A stretch of DNA of 9,179 nucleotides from Acidobacteriota bacterium (GTDB taxonomy: Bacteria; Acidobacteriota; Thermoanaerobaculia; Multivoradales; SZUA-115): contig QIHU01000606.1 in assembly GCA_003231035.1 (NCBI GenBank), positions 1-9,179 on the forward strand. Reading direction: 5' to 3'. Below the pieces are notes generated by a model, which worked only from the letters and a program-made list of their open reading frames with translations, was not told where the DNA came from and searched no databases. Positions 1 through 7,376 of this stretch are shown piece after piece (the stretch's first letter is position 1; the number at the start of each line of letters is the position of its first letter). The translations under genes were made by a program, and so were the position numbers.

Positions 1-236
1 GCGATGCGTTGATAAATGGAGCCCCGAGCTTGGTCGGCGATCAACTCGGAACGGGTCAAATCGACGCCCGGGTAGAAGGTTCGCTGGGACTCGACGCCGC
101 GACCGTCCTCGCCGTGGCAGCGGGCGCAGTGCTCGGTCCAGAGTTCACTGGCGGGCGGTCGGCAAGCGGTGAACTGAAGGGCGATGAGGCCGGCGATCAC
201 CAGCGCTCGAAGGCTAGTTTTTCTTGCGGTGGACAT
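1..236 (-). CDS. Class I cytochrome c lipoprotein (partial, C-terminus off the left edge)
   Basis: The minus strand reads an open frame from ATG at 236 down to base 1, giving 78 residues with no stop. The N-terminus looks like a lipoprotein signal: basic residues (R5, K6, R10), a hydrophobic stretch at about 11-22, then F-T-A-C with C25 as the likely lipidated cysteine. The haem-binding motif CARCH follows at residues 37-41, then GEDGRG, the usual context of small class I cytochromes c. It probably carries electrons at the outer or inner membrane facing the periplasm. The distal Met ligand would lie beyond the window edge. The start overlaps the end of the upstream dehydrogenase gene by 23 bases, which suggests translational coupling; no clear Shine-Dalgarno site is visible. 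It could equally be the N-terminal domain of a larger cytochrome fusion. The haem motif is seen directly; the partner enzyme is unknown. Confidence 0.85.
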   Translation of the reverse strand, partial: MSTARKTSLRALVIAGLIALQFTACRPPASELWTEHCARCHGEDGRGVESQRTFYPGVDLTRSELIADQARGSIYQRI

Positions 237-951
237 GGTGGGCTGTCGCTTGGTCTCTGGGGCGAATCACAATCTCGTCCACATTGACGTGCGCTGGCCG
301 AGTCGCCGCCCACGAGATGGCGTCGGCGATGTCGTCGGCGCTGAGCGGAGTGAGCCCATGATAGACCTCGTCGGCGAGTTGGCGGTCGCCGAGGCGCACG
401 ATCGAAAACTCCGTCTCCACCATGCCGGGGCAGATCTCGGTGACGCGCACCGGCTGGCCGAGAAGTTCCAGGCGCAGAGTTCTGGTCATCGCGCGCACCG
501 CGTGTTTGGCGGCGGTGTAGCCAGCGCCGCCAAGGTAGGTTTCAAAGCTGGCGATGGAGCCGATGTTGATCACGTGGCCCCTGCCGCTGGCGCGCAGCTT
601 GGGCAGCAGGGCCTGGGTCATGCGCAAGGTGCCCAGCACGTTGACGTTGTACATGGTGAGCCAGCGGTCGATCCGCGCCTCCTCCACCGAGTCGACCCCG
701 TGCGCGCCACCGGCGTTGTTGACCAGGAGGTCGACTTCCGGTATCTGGGCGGCGAACGCTTCGACACTGGCGGGGTCGGTGACGTCCAGCGGTAAGGCTC
801 GGCCACCGGTGGCCAGCGCCAGCTTCTCTAGACGATCGAGGCGGCGGGCCCCCAAGACGACTGAAAAACCTGCTTGGCTCAGCGCGCGAGTCGTCGCCTC
901 GCCGATCCCGGCGCTGGCGCCGGTGACCACGGCGATGGGCGATGTGCTCAT
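214..951 (-). CDS. SDR-family NAD(P)-dependent oxidoreductase, YdfG-like
   Basis: The 245-residue product matches the classical short-chain dehydrogenase size and motif order. It has the cofactor loop TGASAGIG at residues 10-17, NNAG at 78-81, the active-site Asn region around 102-104, catalytic Ser132, and YTAAK with Tyr145 and Lys149, followed by a PGMVETEF segment. Arg36-Arg37 after the second strand favours NADP(H). The closest recognisable group is YdfG/serine 3-dehydrogenase-like enzymes that oxidise 3-hydroxy acids; the true substrate cannot be read from sequence. The frame is open to 1059, but I chose the ATG at 951 because the Rossmann fold begins at once and the upstream gene stops 14 bases before it (at 966). 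The last codons overlap the start of the cytochrome gene. It is a cytoplasmic enzyme in the algH-Nudix-SDR-cytochrome run. Confidence 0.92.
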   Translation of the reverse strand: MSTSPIAVVTGASAGIGEATTRALSQAGFSVVLGARRLDRLEKLALATGGRALPLDVTDPASVEAFAAQIPEVDLLVNNAGGAHGVDSVEEARIDRWLTMYNVNVLGTLRMTQALLPKLRASGRGHVINIGSIASFETYLGGAGYTAAKHAVRAMTRTLRLELLGQPVRVTEICPGMVETEFSIVRLGDRQLADEVYHGLTPLSADDIADAISWAATRPAHVNVDEIVIRPRDQATAHHVHRKKN

Positions 952-965
952 GGTTTTCAACGCTA

Positions 966-1451
966 TCAGTTTGACCCTGTGGTGGGCGGTTTTCCCGGTT
1001 GCGGTCCAATCGCCTGTTGAGTCACAGGCTCCAGTGCTAGTTTGCGCGTCAAGGCCCACGCCTCTTCGACCACTCTGACCTCGTTGCTAAAGGTCAGCCG
1101 ATCGAGTGCCTCTGGCCAAGGGAACCAGCTGGCGGCGTGGACTTCGTTGGGGTCGAAGTTGGCGGCATCGCCTTCGACGTAGTCGAGAAGAAAGAGGTAG
1201 ACCCGTTTGTGGACCCGGGTCGTGCCCCGTTGGGTGAACCAAAATTCGATCTCGGAAAGGACGGCGATGGGACGGCCGGTGACGCCGGTTTCTTCATGCA
1301 CCTCGCGCACCGCGGTCTCTTCGAGCGATTCTCCGGCTTCGATGTGCCCTTTGGGCAGTTGCCAATGGTCGCCGCCGCTGGGGGAGATCAGCAAGACCTC
1401 ACCCTCGCGCACCACTACCGCGCCGGCGCAGAATTGGTCTTCGGACTTCAC
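966..1451 (-). CDS. Nudix hydrolase
   Basis: The product has 161 residues and a complete Nudix box from G35 to V57, fitting Gx5Ex7REUxEExGU. G35, E41, R49, E50, E53, E54 and G56 are all present, so the Mg-binding catalytic helix is intact. The LPKGHIEAGE context and the small single-domain size resemble diadenosine polyphosphate (Ap4A) or nucleoside-diphosphate-linked hydrolases, but substrate assignment within Nudix is unreliable. The start is GTG at 1451, since no ATG lies nearby in frame and conserved sequence starts within a few residues. A weak purine stretch (AGAAG) lies just upstream. The start is 11 bases after the algH stop and the stop is 14 bases before the dehydrogenase start, so co-transcription is likely. 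The Pro/Gly/Thr-rich tail after about residue 140 looks disordered. Confidence 0.92.
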   Translation of the reverse strand: MKSEDQFCAGAVVVREGEVLLISPSGGDHWQLPKGHIEAGESLEETAVREVHEETGVTGRPIAVLSEIEFWFTQRGTTRVHKRVYLFLLDYVEGDAANFDPNEVHAASWFPWPEALDRLTFSNEVRVVEEAWALTRKLALEPVTQQAIGPQPGKPPTTGSN

Positions 1452-1462
1452 GGCTTCTGGGT

Positions 1463-2077
1463 TCAGTTCGCTTGGCCGTTGCCACCCATCGCTGGCGACC
1501 AGGAGAGCAGGCTGTCCGGGTCGATTCCGATGGACTGAAGCGCTAGCTGCCAGGCAGTGGCAGGGTCGGCGCAGTACAGGACGTCGTGATCGACCGGTGC
1601 GGTCAGCCAGTCGTCGCGCAAGATTTCAGCGATCAACTGATCGGCACCCCAGCCCGCGTAGCCTAGGAAGAGTCGCATCGCACGAGGTGGGTCGGCCGCC
1701 AAGCTCACCAAGTCGTCGATATGATGGGTGATCAAATCGTCGTCGGTAATCGCGGTGCTGCCCTTGAAGCTGGCTTGTGCCTCCTCGTCACCTTCCTGCC
1801 GGGGGGAGAAGAGAACCGTGCCGAGTTCGGTTTGAACGGGGCCGCCCAGGTAGGCCAAAGAGTCTTGAGCACCCTGCCAATCGATCTCCATACTGGACAA
1901 GATGTCGGTCACTTGGGTAGTGGTGGGCCGATTAACGACAAAACCGAAACTGCCCTCTTCGTCATGATGGACCAAGAGCACGACACTCTTGTGGAAGAAG
2001 GGGTCGAGGATCTGGGGCATGGCGACGAGCAGAACCGGCGCCTTCAAGTCAGACGTATGAGACATAGATAGAGACAT
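1463..2077 (-). CDS. algH: YqgE/AlgH family protein
   Basis: The 204-residue product matches the YqgE/AlgH (DUF179) family in length and sequence. The N-terminus has a short LKAPVLLVAMPQ opening, then DPFFHKSVVLLVHHDEEGSF, GFVVNRP, a YLGGPV turn, and a late RLFLGYAGWGADQL segment with the DDWL motif. The family is cytoplasmic and its molecular function is not established; in Pseudomonas AlgH has been linked to alginate regulation. The frame extends upstream to an ATG at 2140, but the ATG at 2077 is preferred. It has a strong GGGAGAGG ribosome-binding site just upstream (minus strand, 2082-2089) and gives the usual family length. An ATG at 2065 is a weaker alternative. It is the first gene of the leftward run and is divergent from the aconitase gene, 78 bases away. 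Confidence 0.93.
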   Translation of the reverse strand: MSLSMSHTSDLKAPVLLVAMPQILDPFFHKSVVLLVHHDEEGSFGFVVNRPTTTQVTDILSSMEIDWQGAQDSLAYLGGPVQTELGTVLFSPRQEGDEEAQASFKGSTAITDDDLITHHIDDLVSLAADPPRAMRLFLGYAGWGADQLIAEILRDDWLTAPVDHDVLYCADPATAWQLALQSIGIDPDSLLSWSPAMGGNGQAN

Positions 2078-2155
2078 CTTACCTCTCCCGCGGGTGCTAG
2101 ACTTTCGACCCCCCGCGCGGCCTTCAGGCGTTGGGTTCATTCAGGAGAAATCGCG
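2078..2155. promoter_or_regulatory. Divergent algH/acnA intergenic region with RBSs on both sides
   Basis: This 78-base gap should hold control signals for both the leftward algH run and the rightward aconitase gene. Visible signals are the algH Shine-Dalgarno (complement of 2082-2089) and the aconitase Shine-Dalgarno AGGAGA (2143-2148, 7 bases before ATG). For the plus strand there is an extended -10-like TGCTAGACT (2095-2103) but no good -35 about 17 bases upstream. An 8-bp palindrome CCCGCGGG lies at 2087-2094. The promoter assignment is tentative; the two ribosome-binding sites are secure. Confidence 0.45.
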
Positions 2156-4923
<2,768 letters not shown>

Positions 4924-4930
<7 letters not shown>

Positions 4931-4955
4931 CAGTGGGTTCCTGACAGTGGGTTCC
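4924..4955. repeat. 14-bp direct tandem repeat across the acnA stop codon
   Basis: The unit TTCCTGACAGTGGG occurs twice back to back (4924-4937 and 4938-4951), followed by TTCC as the start of a third copy. The aconitase stop TGA (4928-4930) lies in the first copy. It looks like a replication-slippage duplication. Copy-number change would not alter the protein, because the first unit always keeps the in-frame stop. Confidence 0.9.
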
Positions 4956-4984
4956 CCAAGGTAAGGCCACCACGAAAAAGCCCT

Positions 4985-5006
4985 GTGCCGAGGAGGGTGT
5001 CGGCAC
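4985..5006. other. Hairpin in the acnA-epimerase gap (terminator-like on the minus strand)
   Basis: GTGCCGA (4985-4991) pairs with TCGGCAC (5000-5006), a 7-bp stem with an 8-base loop. No T-run follows on the plus strand. AAAAA lies just upstream at about 4975-4979, so on the minus strand the stem is followed within a few bases by TTTTT. It may be a weak acnA 3'-end structure, or a terminator facing antisense transcription toward acnA. Confidence 0.4.
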
Positions 5007-5031
5007 GACCGAATCCATCAACATTCCAATA

Positions 5032-5055
5032 GAGCCCAACTGTCGCGCTGGGCTC
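5032..5055. other. Second hairpin upstream of the epimerase gene
   Basis: GAGCCCA (5032-5038) pairs with TGGGCTC (5049-5055), a 7-bp stem with a 10-base loop. It has no T-tract, so a rho-independent terminator is unlikely. It ends 28 bases before the epimerase start and would sit in that gene's leader if transcription starts upstream of it. Confidence 0.35.
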
Positions 5056-5061
5056 GTCGGC

Positions 5062-5083
5062 GGGAGGAGCGTAAGCTCGGCGC
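5062..5083 (+). promoter_or_regulatory. Unusually distant Shine-Dalgarno with small GUAA hairpin before the epimerase start
   Basis: The only strong ribosome-binding sequence, GGGAGGAG (5062-5069), lies 14 bases from the ATG at 5084, farther than the usual 5-9. Between them sits GAGC-GTAA-GCTC (5067-5078), a 4-bp stem closed by a GNRA-type loop. The stem overlaps the 3' end of the Shine-Dalgarno, so it would either hide part of that site or shorten its effective distance to the start. Confidence 0.4.
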
Positions 5084-6073
5084 ATGAGAATTTTCTTGAC
5101 CGGCGCCACCGGCTATCTCGGCGGGGCCTTGGCCGAGCGTCTGGCTACCCTGGGCCACCACTTGATCGCGCTGGTGCGCGAGACGAGCGAGACGGCGCGG
5201 TTGCAACAGCTCGGTGTAGAACTGGCGGTCGGAGACATCACCGACCGTTACTCGATGCGCGAAGCGATGGCGGGGGCGGATTGGGTGGTCCATGCCGCGG
5301 CCTTGGTCGAGCTGGAGGCTGATCGCCAGCGGATGGAAGCGGCGAATGTCGAAGGGAGCGAAAACGTCGCCTCGCTGGCCTACAAGTTGGGGGTCGGCCG
5401 ATTCTTGGATCTCTCCTCGATCGCCGCCTTTGGCGGTAGCCCGGCGGATGGCTCGGTGGCTACCGAGGAGTCGCCGGTCTTGACCCCTTTTCCTAGCCTC
5501 TATGGGGCCACCAAGCACGCGGGCGAAGAGCGGGTTCGTCAATGGGCCGAGCGTGGCTTGCGGCTGAATGTGGTCTACCCGAGCTTGATCTACGGTCCAC
5601 CGGGTAAGAAGAGTGGCGCCAATCCGCTCCTGCGCGCCATCGCTTTGGGGCGGATGCCGATCCTGGTGGGTGGCGATCGCATCACCAGTTGGGTGCACCT
5701 GGAGGATGTGGTGGATGCGCTAGTGCTCATCCTCACCGAGTCAGAACCTGGGCGCGACTACCTGCTCGCCGGTGAGAGGGTGAGTGTGGCGCGGCTGGTG
5801 GAGCAGGTCTGCGAACTCGTGGGAATCGCACCACCGAAGTTGCGTTTACCCGTAGGGGCCGCGCGCGCGTTGTCGCTGGTGGCCAATCCGCTCTACCGTC
5901 TTCGAGGTCGCAACTCGCCGTTGTCCAATGGGCAGATCAACAGCTTGGCCCGCAACTGGGCCTTCGACGACGCGCGCGCCCGGCAAGAGTTAGGCTGGGA
6001 GCCCCGCGGGCTAGCCGAAGGGCTCGCCGAGACGGTGCGGTTTCTGCTGCGCGGCGGCCAATCCACGTCTTGA
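5084..6073 (+). CDS. NAD(P)-dependent epimerase/dehydratase family protein (extended SDR)
   Basis: The 329-residue product is an extended short-chain dehydrogenase. It opens with MRIFLTGATGYLGG (glycines 7, 10, 13 for the dinucleotide). D-I-T in VGDITD near residues 47-50 is the adenine-contact region, and S111/S112 and YGATK (Tyr140, Lys144) form the active site. A PSLIYGPPG motif follows, and SWVHLEDVVDAL marks the C-terminal substrate domain. It resembles dihydroflavonol-4-reductase-like and hopanoid-associated sugar-epimerase-like proteins. These act on sugars, isoprenoids or 3-beta-hydroxysteroid-like substrates, so the exact substrate is open. No signal peptide or membrane segment is seen, so it is probably cytoplasmic. 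ATG 5084 is certain because the fold begins there. It stands apart from acnA (153-base gap) and is 42 bases from queD; no other sugar-pathway gene is nearby. Confidence 0.9.
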   Translation: MRIFLTGATGYLGGALAERLATLGHHLIALVRETSETARLQQLGVELAVGDITDRYSMREAMAGADWVVHAAALVELEADRQRMEAANVEGSENVASLAYKLGVGRFLDLSSIAAFGGSPADGSVATEESPVLTPFPSLYGATKHAGEERVRQWAERGLRLNVVYPSLIYGPPGKKSGANPLLRAIALGRMPILVGGDRITSWVHLEDVVDALVLILTESEPGRDYLLAGERVSVARLVEQVCELVGIAPPKLRLPVGAARALSLVANPLYRLRGRNSPLSNGQINSLARNWAFDDARARQELGWEPRGLAEGLAETVRFLLRGGQSTS

Positions 6074-6115
6074 CTCGCCACCCGCCCTGGTCCACCATCC
6101 CTCTTGAGTACCCAG

Positions 6116-6517
6116 ATGTTCACCATTTTCAAAGATTTCACCTTTGCCGCCGCCCACTTCATCCGTGGCCACACGGGTGGTTGCGAGAACCTGCACGGCC
6201 ACAACTATCGGGTGCGGGTGTACGTCATGGCGGAAGAGCTCGACGAACTCGGCATGGTGGTCGATTTCGCCGACTTGAAGGCGGTGATGAGCGAGGTACT
6301 CAACCCCTTCGATCATCGGGTGATCAACGAGATTCCGCCGTTCACCGAACGCAACACCACGGCCGAGCTGTTCTCGGAGTACGTGTACGAGCGCGTGAAC
6401 GCCGGCCTAGGCCGGCGGCTGGCCGAGGAACTCGGCGACAATCCCGACCGGGTGCGCGTTGCCCGCGTCGAGGTCTGGGAGAATGATCGCTCGTGCGCTG
6501 TCTATGAGCCAGCCTAG
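6116..6517 (+). CDS. queD: 6-carboxytetrahydropterin synthase QueD (PTPS family)
   Basis: QueD converts 7,8-dihydroneopterin triphosphate to 6-carboxy-5,6,7,8-tetrahydropterin, the step before QueE in queuosine precursor synthesis. Counting from the ATG at 6116, the 133-residue product has Zn-ligand histidines H14 (FAAAHF), H27 and H29 (LHGHNY). Catalytic Cys23 lies just before LHGH, D66-H67 are in FDHRVIN, and E122 is in the late VEVWEN segment. The family opening FTIFKDFTFAAAH starts right after this Met. A TTG at 6104 would add four residues; neither start has a strong Shine-Dalgarno (a weak GAG lies at 6106-6108). The adjacent queE supports QueD over eukaryotic-type 6-pyruvoyl-tetrahydropterin synthase. 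A perfect 16-bp palindrome lies inside the gene at 6401-6416. Confidence 0.94.
   Translation: MFTIFKDFTFAAAHFIRGHTGGCENLHGHNYRVRVYVMAEELDELGMVVDFADLKAVMSEVLNPFDHRVINEIPPFTERNTTAELFSEYVYERVNAGLGRRLAEELGDNPDRVRVARVEVWENDRSCAVYEPA
6401..6416. repeat. Perfect 16-bp palindrome inside queD
   Basis: GCCGGCCTAGGCCGGC equals its own reverse complement. It lies fully inside the queD coding frame (encoding part of AGLGRR) and is centred on CTAG. It could be chance in GC-rich DNA, a restriction or modification target, or a protein-binding site. Confidence 0.85.
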
Positions 6518-7193
6518 GTCGGCGGGGCCGCCGCTGGGGCTCCCGGCGGTGCAACGGGTGAAGGTCAACGAGATTTTTTACTCGCTCCAGGGTGAGTCCA
6601 CCGCCGTTGGCCGGCCCTGCGTCTTGTTGCGGCTGACCGGTTGCCAGATGCGTTGCGTGTGGTGCGACAGCGAGTACAGTTTCTACGTTGGCGAGTGGTG
6701 GAGCTTGGATCGAGCCCTGCGCGAGGTGGCCAGCTTCGACTGTTCGTTGGTCGAGCTGACCGGTGGCGAGCCGCTGCTGCAACCGGGTGCACGGCCTCTA
6801 CTGGTCCGCCTGTGCGACGCCGGCTACGAAGTGATGCTCGAAACGGGAGGGGGAGTGGACATCTCCGAAGTGGATCCACGGGTGCGGCGCATTGTCGATG
6901 TGAAGTGCCCAGGCAGCGGCGAGGCGGAGAATAACCGGTGGAGCAACCTCGACCTGCTGACCGACCACGACGAACTCAAACTGGTGCTCGCCGACGAGGC
7001 GGACTACCGCTGGGCGCGGGACCTGGTGCGCCAACGTCAACTGGAGCGAATCTGCCCGGTCAGTTTCTCCCCGGTTGTCGAGAGTCTGGAAGGTAGGAAA
7101 CTGGCGGAGTGGATTCTGGCCGACCGGCTGCCGGTGCGCCTGTCCCTACAACTGCACAAGCAGCTATGGGGTAGCCAGACTCGCGGTTGCTAA
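6504..7193 (+). CDS. queE: 7-carboxy-7-deazaguanine synthase QueE (radical SAM)
   Basis: QueE is the radical SAM enzyme that rearranges 6-carboxytetrahydropterin, the QueD product, to 7-carboxy-7-deazaguanine. Counting from ATG 6504 (229 residues), the [4Fe-4S]/SAM motif is C47-x3-C51-x2-C54 in GCQMRCVWCDS. It is preceded by the family opening VNEIFYSLQGES, and TGGEP at 86-90 is the SAM-binding segment. The C-terminus RLSLQLHKQLWG matches the usual QueE ending, plus six extra residues. The start is uncertain. ATG 6504 overlaps queD by 14 bases, ATG 6483 has GAGG about 9 bases upstream and a 35-base overlap, and GTG 6549 sits closest to the conserved start. All are compatible with translational coupling to queD. 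QueC and QueF are not in the window, so whether the product is preQ0/queuosine for tRNA or another 7-deazaguanine cannot be settled here. Confidence 0.94.
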   Translation: MSQPRSAGPPLGLPAVQRVKVNEIFYSLQGESTAVGRPCVLLRLTGCQMRCVWCDSEYSFYVGEWWSLDRALREVASFDCSLVELTGGEPLLQPGARPLLVRLCDAGYEVMLETGGGVDISEVDPRVRRIVDVKCPGSGEAENNRWSNLDLLTDHDELKLVLADEADYRWARDLVRQRQLERICPVSFSPVVESLEGRKLAEWILADRLPVRLSLQLHKQLWGSQTRGC

Positions 7194-7327
7194 GCGCTCT
7201 CGCACCTCCTGAAAAGGGTGAGCCCTGGTCAGTATCGCGACGGCTCCTTGTGAGCTATGCTCAACGAGTAATTCGTGCCAGGCGGTTTCTAAATCGAGCC
7301 GAGACTGGAGACCATGCAACGGGAGAC

Positions 7328-7333
7328 AGGAGG
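7328..7333 (+). promoter_or_regulatory. Perfect Shine-Dalgarno AGGAGG that points to a TTG start for the CRTAC1 gene
   Basis: AGGAGG lies 9 bases before an in-frame TTG at 7343 but 45 bases before the first in-frame ATG of the secreted protein (7379). It is the strongest ribosome-binding sequence in this leader, so it decides for the TTG unless the intervening RNA is folded. Confidence 0.55.
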
Positions 7334-7340
7334 ATCGAGC

Positions 7341-7376
7341 CGTTGGCGCCAACCTCGGCGTTGCGACTCGCCAACG
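7341..7376 (+). promoter_or_regulatory. Inverted repeat between the Shine-Dalgarno and ATG of the CRTAC1 gene
   Basis: CGTTGGCG (7341-7348) pairs with CGCCAACG (7369-7376), an 8-bp perfect stem with a 20-base loop. After a 3-base bulge, ATCG (7334-7337) can also pair with CGAT (7377-7380), which includes the first two bases of ATG 7379. The stem also covers the TTG at 7343. If formed in RNA it could block initiation, or it could bring AGGAGG to an effective distance of 9 bases from the ATG. No T-tract follows, so it is not a typical terminator. Confidence 0.4.

Noticed and set aside
184..1731. Several long plus-strand open frames opposite the leftward genes
   Set aside because: They are antisense shadows of the dehydrogenase, Nudix and AlgH genes, whose complete motifs on the minus strand fix the true coding strand.
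2078..2140. A longer AlgH starting at ATG 2140
   Set aside because: The extra 21 residues are Arg/Gly/Ser-rich and unlike the family, would fill the divergent control region, and the ATG at 2077 has the strong Shine-Dalgarno.
6074..6115. A preQ1 riboswitch upstream of queD
   Set aside because: The gap is only 42 bases and lacks the C-rich stem and A-rich tail of preQ1 aptamers.
7194..7260. A rho-independent terminator after queE
   Set aside because: Only short stems (AGGG/CCCT, GAGCC/GGCTC) are present, none followed by a T-tract.
7187..7342. Extending the CRTAC1 protein upstream to a TTG at 7187
   Set aside because: The added residues have no family match, would overlap queE, have no Shine-Dalgarno, and would push the signal peptide about 98 residues into the protein.
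7194..7342. A riboswitch or promoter in the queE-CRTAC1 leader
   Set aside because: I looked for c-di-GMP (GEMM), preQ1 and other known cores and saw none; TTGTGA at 7248-7253 has no matching -10 at proper spacing. Only the start-region hairpin is kept.
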